A stretch of 64,000 nucleotides of DNA from positions 185,640,351 through 185,704,350 of the forward strand of contig NC_133156.1 in the NCBI RefSeq assembly GCF_040802235.1. The letters are read 5' to 3'. A model generated the notes under the pieces. It did not search any database and had not been told where the DNA came from. It saw only the letters and a list, made by a program, of their open reading frames with translations. Origin of the DNA: Manis javanica (taxonomy: Eukaryota > Chordata > Mammalia > Pholidota > Manidae). The position numbers were made by a program, and so were the translations under genes. Of the stretch, positions 33,375 to 46,249 are shown piece by piece; the first letter of the stretch is position 1; each line of letters begins with the position of its first letter.

Positions 33375-36070
33375 TTCTTTCCTGTGTTTTTCCTTGGATG
33401 AGATAAAAAAAAAAAAATCATTTTATCGAGTCGCCCCCACTCGTCTGCTCCTGTGGTTATTTTGATTGGGATTGGACTCTAGTCCTTCCGCCTCATCTAG
33501 TGCTCTTAGACCAGGTTAGCTTGACATGCAAAAGGAGGTATCTGAGGAAAAAAATGAAACTGTTGTCATCAGCAGGATTGGATATCTAAATCCAGAAATA
33601 ACACACTGGGTTGCATTTATTGAAAACTTTCCTTGTTTATTTATAGTTTATTGACTGAAAGATACCATTATTTATAAGACATTATTTTATGTACCTTAGA
33701 AATTTTAAAAATGCCCAATTATGTCACCCCATCAACTGTAAGATGCACCCAGTTTCAGAGGTGTTAAAATGTGAAAACAAAATGTCTTAGATTCAGTGAA
33801 CTACCACATTATTAGAATGTGTTATAAAAAAATCATAGGAAATTTGCTTGTGTAGTCATTCTCCTACTCTTTTAAAATGTTTTTCAAAAGTCTCATCTTG
33901 TTTGTCCCTTTTTACTTCTCTGTAGTATAGGAAGGACCAATGGTTAAATTCTCATTTTATCCACAACAATAAATAGCAACATGTATCCAGCAGAAACTAG
34001 GAGACAGGTGATGTTCTATATGCAGGGTCACAAATCAAGTGGTAAAATTGATTTGGCCCTGAGAAATTTGTCTTTGGAGTTCATGTTCTTATTCAAACAT
34101 AACCTGAATGTGATGAGGAACTTGAGACTCAGAGTCCCTTCAAAGATTTGCCACGATCCCTTGGTGGATTCTGACGCTTATGCTGGCATGTTCTATACCC
34201 CACCATTTGGAAACCGTTCGTGTTGTGGGACTCTGTTCCTTAACATTTGGTTTTAGCTTAGAGGAGCAAGCTAGTCTTGGCCGGTGGTGTTACTAGGAAA
34301 GATGGTGTGTAGGAAAGGGGCCATTCAAGCTCTTTAGACCATAGACTGAGAAGATGCACCTTCTAAGTTCTTTCTAGTCTTAGCAGTATGAAGTGGAAAG
34401 TTAAAAAACTCTGTATACCAAAGAAAGGCTGGACACTGGCTTGAAGTATGTCTCCTTTATATTTTGCTGGTTTTGCTCTTTCTGCCTTGACGGGGATGAA
34501 TATCCCTGGGCGGCATGTGTTCGTCAGTGGCTTTGGGTTTCTTCCCTGAGGTAGTCCCTTTTGCAGGCCTGCGCAGAACTTGGTTCTGTTGGCCCGAAGA
34601 GGGCAGTCCTTACGGGTGAGCAAGGCAGCCTCTTTGCCTCGAGTTCATCATGGTGATTATCTGTACAAATGTGTCTGAACTTTCTGTGGGGAAGAGAGAA
34701 TTTGTGTTTGTCTGGAATGAAGGACTTGCTGAAGTATCAGCTGACCTAATCTTTTAAAGTCATTTCCCTCCATGAGGACTCAACGGCACATACATGAGTG
34801 ATTTGTGAGCTTTCACTGTGCTTTTTGGGGTAAAGAATATGCCAGATGGAGTGAGGCAGCAGCAATTGCTTTGGGATTTTTTATGTGGACTTCTGGTGCC
34901 AGTGCCTGGCTGGATGGGATCAGGCAGGCTTTCTTCTTGTTTGTGCCACAAGAACACATTTTCTCTGTTTCAAAACAAGTATGGATGAACAATTTCCCTA
35001 CTGTCTTTTACAGCGATGGGTGTGAGGGAGCAGGAAGCTGTCATATTCTCATCAGAGCCCAAAAGAATAGTGAGAAAGGAGTTCAGGCCTCAGCCAGCTC
35101 AGGCCCAACAGTGGCCCCCCAGTTCCGTGCAGTAAGTCCCCTGCCAGTGGCTTTTGCTTCCCACTGTGTCTTGCAGCCTGACCAGTGGAGAATTTGGAAA
35201 CTTACTTCCTGAAACGAGCATTTTGGACAGTGTGCCATAAGCTCATTGTAACGGCTTCTGGTTGGCCATGAGAGAGAAGGGAAATATGCTGACTCTTACA
35301 AATGAGAATTTATTGCAGTTTCATGTATTAAACCTTAACTAATGATCCCTAAGAAGAACTGCTCCCCAAACTCATTAACTAATTAAACAATTCCAGATAG
35401 TTACCCATGCCACAAAATATTAATTGGTGCTCTTCCCCAGTTCTGTAATGATTTCTTAAAAAAACCCCAGGATGCCTGGATGCTTCCTCCATTGCTGTGC
35501 TGGGAGCCACATCACTGATGCGGGGGCTGATTCCATGCCAGTGGTTTGAAATGAACCCAGAGGTTGCCTTCTGGAAGCTGATGGCCAGGCCTCCATGGGC
35601 TCTCTGAGGGTTTTCCCGGCTTTCTCTTTCTCAGCAGGGTTGTGAAATAGGAAACTATGTTGGCCTCTCTTAGCAAGTGGGAGTCTTTGCTCTCAGCTGT
35701 GATTAAGGAAGCTGAGCTTCTTGAGATGGTGAATTTCTCCATTGTTTCTCTCTTGCTGAGGGCCCCCTGCCCTGAAGTATTTTGGATTAAATAGCTGGGT
35801 CCTAAAAATGTTAATTACAGTAATTTATTGGAGAACTCCATATCAGGATTCAGTTTCCTTTGAAACATTGCAAATGCTAAATATACATGTATAGTAAGCA
35901 AATGTGATTCTAATATGGTTAGTTGTGGCTACCAGGCTTTGTTAGGGTTCTGAAGAACTCTCTGGAACAGGTAGTGCTTTACTCTAATTGCCCGTTCTGT
36001 GGGTTGGCCTCTGCGGTAGACTTGTAGCAGAGGCTAGCTGTATAAATTTGCCGTACATTTCAACAGCAGC
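33375..36070. other. 2.7-kb unassigned sequence
   Basis: No gene or confident repeat. An A/T-rich stretch at about 35310-35460 is dense in TTAATTA/ATTAAT-type cores and may be a conserved non-coding element. This is inference from composition only. Confidence 0.4.
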
Positions 36071-36074
36071 TGAG

Positions 36075-36240
36075 GGAGGCAGTATAATTAGTGGTTAGGG
36101 GTTGTATTTTGGGTATAGATTGCATGGGTTACATCTCTGCTTCCCACTTACTGTCTCCATGATTTGGGGCAAGTACCTTAACCTCTCCATTTTGTTTTCG
36201 CATTTGCGAAATAGGAAAATAAAAATACAGGCCCACAATT
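36075..36240 (+). repeat. MIR
   Basis: MIR sense: 'gcagtataattagtggttag', 'cccacttactgtctccatg', 'gggcaagtaccttaacctct', 'tttgcgaaataggaaaat'. Confidence 0.8.
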
Positions 36241-36244
36241 GCTT

Positions 36245-36880
36245 ATGTGAACCACTTGGGACTAGATGTATTTTAGAATTAAAATTCCTTCATATCTTAG
36301 AAAAGTACTAGGACATATGCCCTATTTTACACTATACCTCCAGCAAGGGCAAAGTCTGGGTAGTATCCTGTAACCTGTTAATACTTCTGGAGTGATATAG
36401 ATGACAATTCACAGTAAATAAAGAATAAGAATAGGTTTATAGCAATTAAAATTCAGGTCCTATTATCAGGTGAATTTTTTGCAAACTTAATGAAAAAATA
36501 ACTAGGTAGCTTTCAGAGGTTTTGAATTCTGGAATTTGTATATAAGGGAGAGTGAATTTGTACTTACTGTAAGGTTATTCTTCTTAAACAAGGTATGTGT
36601 AAAGTACATATTACAGTACTTTCTATACACTAACTGTCCAATAAATGTTAGCTAGCACTGAGATTTTAATCCTCTTGCTAGAATCCACTTCTGAGTGTTC
36701 GTCTGTCTGAGCGTTCCTGCTGGTCATTTGTTCCTGAGTCAGCCTGTAAGTATGTGTACCCAAGGGTATCCAGATGAGAGGACTTTTGCTAGCTTTGCCT
36801 CTTAACATGGTTCTTCTCTTCCTCTGGTTCTAGGAAACAGTTCTATCCCACTGCACTTTCTGTAATTATGGGAATGTCCT
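36245..36880. other. unassigned sequence with a short MIR tail
   Basis: 36595-36655 ('cagtactttctatacacta', 'caataaatgttagctagc') resembles the 3' end of a MIR. Nothing else recognised. Confidence 0.45.
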
Positions 36881-36884
36881 ATCT

Positions 36885-37005
36885 CTGTGTTATCCAACCT
36901 GGCAGCCGTTAGCCACATATGGCTGCTGAGCACTTGAAATGTGGCCAGTATGACCAAGAAACTGAATTTTTAATTTTATTTAATTTAAGTGAAGGTGATC
37001 ACAGA
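36885..37005 (-). mobile_element. hAT-type DNA transposon relic
   Basis: 'gcagccgttagccacatatg', 'gagcacttgaaatgtggcc', 'gaaactgaatttttaatttt' follow a well-known hAT-Charlie non-autonomous element. The exact MER name is not assigned. Confidence 0.7.
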
Positions 37006-37194
37006 ATTTATCATCTAAGCCAGGTCACTTTTGAAAATGGAAGGGGCTTTAAAAAAATGTATTAGCAGCTGTTAGTTGATACACGGAAGTATAATCTGGG
37101 ACTCTCCCAGGCAAATGGAAATGTATGGTTATCCTAGATTAGGGCATCATTATAAGTGTGTATTTTTTTTAAGTAAGTGGGAAATAGAAGACAC

Positions 37195-37310
37195 AACAAG
37201 GGGAAAATGTGGATAATTGTTGACTATGGATGAGCAGTACATGGGGTTTCATTGTATTATTCTTTCTACTTTTGGGTATGTTTTAAAATTTCACAGGAAA
37301 AACTAAAAAA
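37195..37310 (+). mobile_element. L1M 3'-terminal fragment (sense)
   Basis: 'gtacatggggtttcattgta', 'ttctttctacttttgggta', 'ttaaaatttcacaggaaaaa' is the classic 3' end of older L1 families, ending in an A-rich tail. Confidence 0.75.
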
Positions 37311-37314
37311 GGAA

Positions 37315-38260
37315 ATTACCTGAAATCGAGATTTTAACTGATTCATATGTACATATTATATAGATATTTAGTTAATTGTTATTATAACCTATTCAGATGA
37401 TGGTGATTTAAAAAAGCAATTTGAACCATGTGATCATCAAGGGCCCTTCAAATTAAAGTTTTGAAATCAGAAAGTGGAGGGCCATTGGGTTTGAGTCTTG
37501 GGGCTGTTGGATGCTATGCCTGAATTTTGTTTAAAGTTGTTCAGTAGGTCATTGGGGGTAGCGTTCATAATTAGTGAAGAAATTAGAATTACAATAGAAT
37601 TAGTCCCTAAGATGATTTAGCACAGTCCCTGGCATCTAGGAAGTGCTCAGTAAAAACGTGCTCAGTCAACGAAGTAAGAATACTGCTGTGTTCTCCCTTT
37701 GCAGGAAGTGAGTTTAAACTCAGATGACAGCTGGCAGGGCGGGGAAATGTCTGGAAAGATAGCTATCTAGATGTCAGGAACCGTGGCTGTTTTTTGGAAC
37801 ATGAAGGGGTTGATTACATCATGCTCACTTGATTTTGTAGTTTATCCAGTTAAGCTCTTAACTCTGCTTTTGAAAACATAAATGTATTATGAGCTCAGTG
37901 GAGCCCTGGTTATCATTCCTCCAGCCTGGAAGCAGATGTGCATTTGGAGCATGCTGGTTTGGAGGGTCAACCAGCTCTCTGGAAGAACTGAATGTGAAGT
38001 GAGCAGGGAATGTTGGTTGGCTTCCCCTCTCAGTGATGCTCTGTGATCTAAGAGGTGAGGCCATTTTCAGCAACGTGCTGCAGAACGGTCTGTAACAGTC
38101 TGTTGCAATTTTCTCCCCAAATTGCCTGCGTTTCTGCCAATAGTAAATTAGACTGTCATTAGCTTCACAGATGTGCTTTGATCCCTACCTGGCTCATCTC
38201 CTGGTGAGGAGACATCTAAACCACTGATGCAGATTTTCTAAATCTGGAGAATAAAGGACG
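37315..38260. other. unassigned sequence with a weak L2/MIR tail
   Basis: 37612-37670 ('cacagtccctggcatctag', 'gaagtgctcagtaaaaac') resembles an L2 or MIR 3' end. No gene seen. Confidence 0.45.
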
Positions 38261-38264
38261 ACAT

Positions 38265-38430
38265 GGTGCAGAGAACGTAGGCGAGGAGCCTGGAGCTCTG
38301 GGTTCAGGTTGTATCTCTGCTGCTAATTAACTGTGTCATCTAGAGTGAGGCATTGAACTTCGCACTGTTGCAGCAATCTGATCTATACGAAATGAGAGGA
38401 TTGGAGTGATTCCTGAGACTCTTTCAGAGC
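38265..38430 (+). repeat. MIR3
   Basis: Sense MIR3: 'gagcctggagctctgggttc', 'tctctgctgctaattaactg', 'gtgaggcattgaacttc', 'aaatgagaggattggagtg'. Confidence 0.8.
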
Positions 38431-38434
38431 AAGG

Positions 38435-38875
38435 GACAGACATCTCCCCCAGGAGGGATACCTTCAGAAACTTTTACCCTTTGCATACATCCTAGAATGC
38501 CAGGAGAAAGTGTGCAAAGAGAATGGAGTTGTTTGGACAAATATTCCCAACCTTTAAACTTGTTTTACTGAATATTTGATCACATATAAATGAGAAAGAA
38601 AACATCTACATTTGTATTTGAGACCATATGATACTGTGTATACATTCATGTATGCATGTGCACATACATTTATGCATACACACGTATACATATATGTACA
38701 CAAATGTATCAGGCATGTATGGTCATGTTATATCTTTCTTTAAAATATTAAAAATATTTACATATATTGATGTTTTCTAATAATAGAAATAATACCTACT
38801 TGGCAAATATAAAATAACAATAGGAAAAAATCATACCTTCACTTCAAAGTAGTCATAGTAAGGCTTTTAAGATAT
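38435..38875. other. unassigned AT-rich sequence
   Basis: It contains a degenerate alternating purine-pyrimidine stretch of TGTATACA/CATACA type (about 38636-38715). No gene. Confidence 0.5.
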
Positions 38876-38879
38876 GATT

Positions 38880-39110
38880 CAGTCTCTCTTGTTTTTTTAA
38901 TCAAAGCAAAGCATGTACATAATTTAAACAATCAAATAGTTGTTTACTTATGATAAAAAGCAATATTTCTTGGTTCCTGGCCTATCAAGACAAGTTTCCC
39001 AGAGGAAACTGCTTTCAACTGTTTTAGCTCTCACTGCACCTTTTTATTACCATATATATAAATGATATTTTATGTCTGTTTTTTGACTCACCAAATACAT
39101 ACATTACCTA
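38880..39110 (-). mobile_element. old L1 3' UTR fragment (antisense)
   Basis: 'cagtctctcttgtttttttaa', 'gtacataatttaaacaatc', 'cccagaggaaactgctttc' and 'tgactcaccaaatacatac' fit the antisense L1M 3' UTR. Diverged. Confidence 0.5.
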
Positions 39111-39114
39111 CTGA

Positions 39115-40410
39115 TTCCCTAATAATGTAAAGGTATGGACTTGTCACAGGCGCTCTGCCGTTTCACTCACATACACACGCACACTTCCTCTCCCACCATT
39201 GCCTTTTACTGTAAATCAAAATTTATATATAAATACTAAAATTCTGACTCCAGTTCCAGTGTATGTGTGTGTGTGTGTGTGTGTGTGTTGAGAGAGGGAA
39301 GGAAGGAGTGGTTTCCCACACCACTGAGCAATTCTCCAACACCAGACCAAAGTGGATGAGGAGAGGATCTGGCAGTCTTACTGCACCTATTTAAAAAGTT
39401 TGTTACCTTTCGTGTTAAGTGCCAAGACTCCTTCTCTCCTTTCTTAGCACTGCAGAGTAAAATGACTGACTTCTTGGATATTCTAAGGAAGAAAATGGGG
39501 GCAGATCTGGCCTAATTAAGGAGGTGGAGCTACATATGAGGATCTGTCAGTCACATACCCTCCACAGCTAAAGCTCACGATTTTCTGGAGAGCTCTTACC
39601 AACTGTAATTGTTTTTTTCAATACACTAATTACCCTAGGATGTAAAATCTAAATAACTAAATTTGGTAATTCAGCAGGGCTGGAACAGCTTGACCTCTTT
39701 GCTAGCTGCCAGCTATCATTTGCCTCCCCAAAATGTGCTAACAAGATTCACTGTGCCTGTGTTCTCTGTAGTGCCTTTCCCCTTCTCTCTCCCCAATCTT
39801 AAAAATTCTATCTTTTGTCTTTATTCTTTAAGACAGTCTGTCTCTTGCATGCAAAATATACCACTTAACTAAATGTCTCTTGAGTTATTATATGACATTT
39901 CTCTTGTATGCCCTTCCATGGGTACTTGGAACTCTGATTTCTCAGCCAATTTCTCCATGCTCTTAACATTTTCCCACATTTGTGGGCATCTCTTCTCTGC
40001 CATTGTTTTTGCCCTTTCTCTGTTTTCTTGTGAGTTTAGTCATTTACTATATTTTTTTTCCTTAATTTGGGGAAGGTACAGAAACAAATGCATGTGTTCA
40101 CTGGTTATGTTTTAGCAGAGATACCCTATCTTGTTTAAAACGTATTTACAAATGTACATAGTAAATACAGTTCTACTGAAATGAATAACTTTGTGAAGAT
40201 AAAGCTAATCAAAACACACCCTGTGAACTGAGTAATTATTTTCTCTTCAGCTGAATTTTAGTTGATTTTATGGCCTCAGAGCTGGAGTCACAGAGGTATG
40301 TGTTAGAGATGAATGCTATAACGCTTTTAATTGGTTCATGAAGATAATGAATTGATACCAGAGATGAGAGTTGATTTTGAGAGCAAGGACTTTCTTAATG
40401 GATTGACAAT
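39115..40410. other. unassigned sequence
   Basis: It contains a GT microsatellite (39263-39290). No gene or confident repeat otherwise. Confidence 0.45.
39263..39290 (+). repeat. (GT)n microsatellite
   Basis: About 13 consecutive GT units following 'cagtgtat'. Confidence 0.95.
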
Positions 40411-40414
40411 ATAG

Positions 40415-40500
40415 TTGTTTCACATTAGAATTACGTGGGTAGGAAGATTTTGAAAAATACAAATGCCCAATACTGGACAAATAAAATCAACATTTATGAG
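40415..40500 (+). mobile_element. hAT-type relic (MER5A-like)
   Basis: 'cacattagaattacgtgggt', 'gaagattttgaaaaatacaa', 'atgcccaatactggacaaat' follow the MER5A pattern. Degraded. Confidence 0.5.
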
Positions 40501-40504
40501 GATA

Positions 40505-41065
40505 GAACCCAGTAGTGAATATTAAAAACCAAACCCCAAACGGACCAAACCTAAGTTATTCCAATGAGCAGGTAGGCTTAATCACATCAGGCCTATTGGA
40601 AGACTAGCTTGTGGTTCATGTGGCATGATTTTAAGCATTGGTTCCCAAATTTTATTTAATGTAAATATAAATATTACATAGAGAGTTCTATCTCCCTAAG
40701 ATTTGGATTTAGTAGCTGTGGGCCTGGGCTGAGCATTCTAACAAGTTGCCCAGGTGCTACTAAAAAAGTGGCTCACAGGGTCTTCTTTAAGAAACATGGA
40801 TTTAGGATTTTCCTGGAAGGTCATCTCTGTCTCTTCAGACACCATTTTATCTTGATTTTCAGATTCCTGAAATTACATAATTAGAAATTTATTCTAAGAA
40901 TCTGCTTCTGTTGGAATATAAATTTCTCTAGGAGTAGATCCTCAACTCCGTTCAGACTCATCCATCGTGGCTAAAGGAAGGCTTGATCCCTGTGATTAGG
41001 TTGCACAGCCTTCCATGTGCTCCCTCCTATATTTTCCTCTAAAAAAGCAGCACATGTGCTTTTTG
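40505..41065. other. unassigned sequence
   Basis: 40725-40790 ('gagcattctaacaagttgcc', 'caggtgctactaaaaaagtg') may be the 3' end of another hAT relic. Nothing else recognised. Confidence 0.4.
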
Positions 41066-41069
41066 ACTC

Positions 41070-41190
41070 TCAGAATCCTGTGAAATTCTTCAGTGCAGGG
41101 ACTATATCTTACTCATCATTACAAGCCAGCATCCAAAATATTACTTGGTACACAGTAGATGCTTAGCAAATATTCATGTCTGTCATTCAC
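41070..41190 (+). repeat. L2 3' end
   Basis: 'cagtgcagggactatatctt', 'acttggtacacagtagatgc' and 'ttagcaaatattcatg' are the standard L2 3'-terminal landmarks. Confidence 0.75.
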
Positions 41191-41194
41191 TGCT

Positions 41195-41925
41195 GAGTAA
41201 GAACACAGATTTATCCATTCCATTCTGGAAGTCGGATATGCTGTAAGGAAACTTAGAGAGTGAACAGCAAAGCTGTGTGCCTTAAGGAAGGAGGCAGGAG
41301 GGCTCACTAGGATTAAGGGCGCAGAAAAGGGATGCTGGAGAAGGTGGGATGACCTTGTCTGCTTTTCAGTTTTCCTCCAATCTGACATGTTAAACAGGGT
41401 GGTTTTATTCTGAGGAAGGGAGGAAGCATGCCAGCAGCCAGTGAAGATAATTAGCCTCAGCATAGAACTTGTCTCCCAGTGACATCTCCCTGTGGTAGTA
41501 GAGCCCACTGCCTCCCCTCAGGCAGGGCAGACGAACCCGCGTTATCTCCATTTCACAGGCAATGGCTATTGACGCCCGGTGAGACTGAGACCCTCACCTG
41601 GTTTGGTGTGCGTTATGGTGGCTATGGGGGATTAGACCTCCAAGGCTCCTTACCTGAGACATCCTTTGTTAAGAACATCTTGTTTCTTCTGCATTTCCAT
41701 CAGATTTTAACTCATCAGGCCATTTTACATAACTTTTAATTAATCAGCCATGAGGGTAGACCTTACTTCATGTAAATCAAATCCATTTGAGTTGATCTTT
41801 TCCTTAGCTCTTCTTTGCCTCAGAGAACTCCTTCCCTGGAAACAAGAGTTTGGGATAATGTGAGCGAGCTAGGCGGTTGACGATTCAAGATAAAATCACT
41901 TTGCCTTCACACATCCTTCTGTCTT
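41195..41925. other. unassigned sequence
   Basis: No gene or confident repeat recognised. Confidence 0.45.
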
Positions 41926-41929
41926 TGTT

Positions 41930-42045
41930 ACTAGATACTGTGGATAGTCCCTCAGCTTACTTCTGTTTGATTAATCTCTGTGTCCTCAGTGACAGGAGTG
42001 TAATGGGCACTCAACGAATGTTTGGTGAATTAATGTGTACTTTTT
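41930..42045 (+). repeat. L2 3' end
   Basis: 'tctctgtgtcctcagtgac', 'aatgggcactcaacgaatg', 'tttggtgaattaat' match the L2 3' end. Confidence 0.7.
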
Positions 42046-42049
42046 GGAC

Positions 42050-43450
42050 ATTAGATAGGTTCTGGAAAGGTGAATACAACAAACTTGATACATGAAAAAC
42101 TGTTTAATCCCTGTTACAATTCCAACCTTGTTTTCTCTTCATCTCTGATTTATTGTGGCAGAGATAGTTCATGCTTTCCAAATGTTCTCTGTGCTCCTCT
42201 GACCTTCTGAGCTTCCCTGGCTTCAGTGTGAGACCATGTGAGTAGTTACACTCAGTGGGATGTGCACACAAGTGACGGGTGTCACTTCCCGTCTGGCACA
42301 GCCATGGGCTGCGGTTGACTCTTCGTGCTCTCTCTTTCCCGATCTGGGGGTGGGGAGGGGTAGAGCAGAGGGCCTGTGGCGGCAGCATGGTTCCCTGAGT
42401 CACTGTTGGAGGAGAAATTACGAGGAGAGTCTCAAATAGAAAAGTGAGTGACAAATGAAGCATTGTCGCATTAACCATGGCAACTTCAGAATTTGTCATT
42501 ATAGCAGCGCCTAGTCTATGTTGACTAATAAAGCTTCCCTTGGTTGGTTCCTCCTTATGAACATGCCTGAAGGAGAGAATGACTAACACCTGTGTTTCTC
42601 AAACTTGAAAATGTGCAGACCCCTTCTCAAAGGAGAAAAATCATCTCTGGGACAGTTGTATATAATTATTGTTTTAGGTAAGTACATACATGAAATTACA
42701 GAACAACTCTGTATTCTTATAGCTTTTATGTAACTCTAACAACAAAAATTTTAAATAAAAATCTTATAGATAGGCTAAGTCAGTACAATTTATAATAGGT
42801 TAATATTTTGTTGAAACAAAATTGGGTGCATTTTGTTTAATAATTGAAAAATACAGTATCAAGTTCAATTCTCTATTTTATTCATTTCTCTATTTTGAAT
42901 TCAGTGACTTATTGCAGAGAAAGCCTGATTGCCTGAGACTGCTGTAGAAAATCGACTTATAAACCTTAGGCTCCTGTTTGCTAGTTCAGGTAAGTGGATC
43001 TTTCTCCCAGCCCGCAATCTGCACGGAGCAATCCTCAAATGTACATTTCAATGAAGTGCATTTCATTGCACTTCTGCTCACTCAGTTAGCTGTCTCACTC
43101 ATTGGAGGGAAAGATTATTACTGCATCGTTAGTTAAATCTGCATTAAGTATCTAATCCACTTATTATTTGAACCAAGACAGAGAAAGTATTTGTTGCGCA
43201 TTTGCTACTATGTTTATTGCTAATCAGCATTTCTAAGTGGCTCACAGGAAATCAAGATCCACCCAGTGAGTCAGTTTGTGTTGGGTCTGTCCCAAGTGCC
43301 AGAGTAAGGTGTTGGGTGTGCCTGACAGTCTGTCATTTTCCAAGTAAGAAAGAACAAAATCTCAAAATTCTCATGGACAATTATTTTGGACTGTTGAGAG
43401 TATGTCCAGAGAACTAAGAGTTTATGAACTTCTAATTAGCACAAGTGTTT
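42050..43450. other. unassigned sequence
   Basis: A minus-strand 161-codon frame (42104-42589) has no recognisable domain. 42351-42372 carries three G runs. No gene called. Confidence 0.45.
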
Positions 43451-43454
43451 AATT

Positions 43455-43665
43455 TGGGCTTTTGAAATCAGACAAACGTGGATTCTAATCTTGAGTTAGT
43501 TATATAACCTTGGGCAAATTACTTATCTTGCCTGAGTCCCTGTTTATTAGTTATCATGTAGACATCATATCTATTATGCAATATTTTGATGGTTAAATGA
43601 GATATACATATTCAGCACCTGGTATATGCTGTCATTCAATAAATGGAAGCTGTAATTACTATTCC
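43455..43665 (+). repeat. MIR
   Basis: 'gaaatcagacaaacgtggat', 'ccttgggcaaattacttatc', 'gatggttaaatgagatatac', 'cattcaataaatggaagctg'. Confidence 0.85.
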
Positions 43666-43669
43666 CCTA

Positions 43670-45410
43670 GTGTAGCTCTGGGAGGAGGGGGCTCCCTGCC
43701 TGGGGCAAGTTCTCTGTGAATCTAGTAAGACCAAAGGAAAACAAGGTGAGAAGTTAAGATTAAAGGTTTTATTTTCATGGCTCAGTCTCTCTCTGAACCC
43801 TGGCTGCTCAACTCTTGCCACCAGTACTGCCTGGGCCCCCCATCTGTGCCTCACTCATCTCCCAAGCTCTGTCTCTCCTGACAATGGTGCACTCTACCTG
43901 CTCCCTGCCCCTTGCCCTGGGAGGAGCTCTGTGTGTGTGTGAGGGCCCTGGTGACTGGCGGGCACCTGACCAATTTGTACAGGAACTCAGGAGAGGACGG
44001 CCTCTCTACTGTACCCCAGGGCCAGAACTCCTGTGACTGACTAATGACTCTTCCTCCAGTAAACATCCCATCACTGTGCAAACAGTCTCCTATATGTATA
44101 TACAATGGGCGCTATCAAGGCCAAGAGGGAATCCTGGTTAGAAAGTTCCATTTTCCACACCTAGTTAACTGGTTTGGTAAATTTTCTCCTCAGTATATCT
44201 AGGGGGTCAGTTTGCTCTCCACTTTGTTTTTATACTCTAACATCCTTAAGAAGGTTTCTGAGGCTTAGAGGAAAAAAAACATCCATCTTAAAAGTGATCC
44301 TGCTTATGTTTCAATGGTATAATCTCCTAGTCTACTGTTTTAGTCTTTGGTAGACTGACTGAACTGGAAATTACATAGTAGGTGTAAGATTGAGAAATGG
44401 AGACAGACTATTTAGAAAAATGAATTATTTAACACTTGAAAGTATTATTTGGAAAGTGTTTTTGGTGCTTGTTTTCTTATTGAAGTACAGAAATGTGCAT
44501 TTTTTTTCCTCTCAATTTTTTGGGAGGGCATTTAGCTATCAATCAATGTTGCACTCTATATTTGATATTTTCCTCTCTTGTCATTAGCATATCTGCCCTG
44601 GGGAGTTCTGAAGAAGAGTCCGAGGTTTATAAACTGTGAATTTACAGTCCATAGCTCTTCCTTGTGGATCCTAGCCCCTATCAATGCTCTGGTGCTACTC
44701 TCAATGGAGTTGTAGTTTAGAGTTTTTAACATATCTGAATCTGGAAATAGGGAGGAGAAAGTAAGAAATCATTGGAAGCTCAGTGTATCTTATGATCAAT
44801 TCCTAGTTTAGACTCTCAGAAAGTATACTCTTTCCAAAAGTATCAGCTTATTACCTGAATTTCTTCATTTTACTTCAGGAAATTTCTGAAGTAATTAGCT
44901 TCACAAATTTCTGAAGAATTAGCTGAACAAATAGAGATTCGAAAGAGTTAACCAATTTCATCTTCTAAAAAATGCCACAATTTATGAAAATGTTGAATGC
45001 TAATAAACATCCACACCTCACAGTGAACTAATTCTTTTAGATTTCCTTCCTCTGAACACCCAGCTTGGCTCCCTTGTCTCTGAAGAACTTATTATTTTGA
45101 TTGATGGGAAGGAAGTGAAAGAAATTTGAATCATGAGGCTCTCTGTGAGTTGAATAGTCTGCAGCAGGCTCCCACATGGGGGGCTGAGCATGACTTGAGG
45201 CCAGAGACCCCAGAGGAGAAGGATTCTAATATGGGTAAAAAGGAAAGAGAACTGGAAAATGTCAAAGAAGAACCTTTTAGCAACAATAAGCTCCCTTTTA
45301 AGATCTGCCTAAAGTTATCCCTGACACCAGGAACAGAGGAATGGGAAAAGGTAGGAGAGAAAATTCTTTTAGTTTACCTTCTGAGACTTATAGCCAGTCA
45401 TAATCCCCTC
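43670..45410. other. unassigned sequence
   Basis: No gene or confident repeat recognised. Confidence 0.45.
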
Positions 45411-45414
45411 TGAG

Positions 45415-45545
45415 AGGTGACCTTGAGCAAATCAACATCTTGACTTTGCATTTTCTCATCTGTAAAATGGGTTGAAAGATCCTATTATACATTTAACAGG
45501 AAGACTATAAAGATGAAATGTGAGACACTTTGAAAAGATATAATA
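45415..45545 (+). repeat. MIR core fragment
   Basis: 'gaccttgagcaaatcaaca', 'ttttctcatctgtaaaatgg', 'aagatgaaatgtgagacac'. Confidence 0.75.
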
Positions 45546-45549
45546 CTAT

Positions 45550-46000
45550 ACAAAGGCAAGAATTTACACCTCTGACTCTGGTCATAAACAGTAGAGCACA
45601 TGAAAACTAGCTTGTTCTCTCTTGCCACTTGCAAGGAATTCTGGGAAGTACATATTTAATTGGCACGATTGGAGGAGAAGCTGATTCCTTTCTGTTCAAT
45701 TGATCAAGTTCTTAACTGTGAGGTGAAAGTCTTTTTACGGACAGCCATTTTATAGTTTTCTTTTAAGGAGTGAAGAAATAGAGGTGAGTCTGCTGACATT
45801 TCTCTTTCATTTTACTTTCTTTGGAAAAGGGATAAATCCTAAGTCCCTCTCAATTTTCTCCTATGTTCTGCTGAACATCTGAGTGTAGCTCCTCAGCAAA
45901 TCAAGCTTGAGAAAGCCTCTTTAGGCTCAGCCAGGGATTACCTGGAGCACAGCAGGTGTTTCACCTGCGGGTGTTGATGGATACAGGCTTGTGCATTGCC
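45550..46000. other. unassigned sequence
   Basis: No gene or repeat recognised. Confidence 0.45.
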
Positions 46001-46004
46001 TCAG

Positions 46005-46245
46005 ACTAGAGTGCAGGTCCTGAGGGGTCTGAGCTCTAGTCCTACCTCTATTATTGCTTGCTGTGTGACCGTAGGCAGACATCATATCCCTTTCCTGCCC
46101 CAAATTTCTCATCTGCAAAATGGGAAGAATACCTGTGCCTTCATCAGGCAGTTATGGTGATTAAACAGATGATTGATGTAACAGATGCAACCAGGTGACT
46201 TAGACGCAGTGAGCACTCCGTAATGTTAGCTGCTGTGAGTGCTTT
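46005..46245 (+). repeat. MIR
   Basis: 'ctgctgtgtgaccgtaggc'-type core (about 46058-46078), 'atttctcatctgcaaaatgg', 'ggtgattaaacagatgattg', 'cagtgagcactccgtaatg'. Confidence 0.85.
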
Positions 46246-46249
46246 AAAG

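Noticed and set aside
42104-42589. 161-codon minus-strand open frame
   Set aside because: No recognisable domain or composition signal; surrounded by non-coding sequence.
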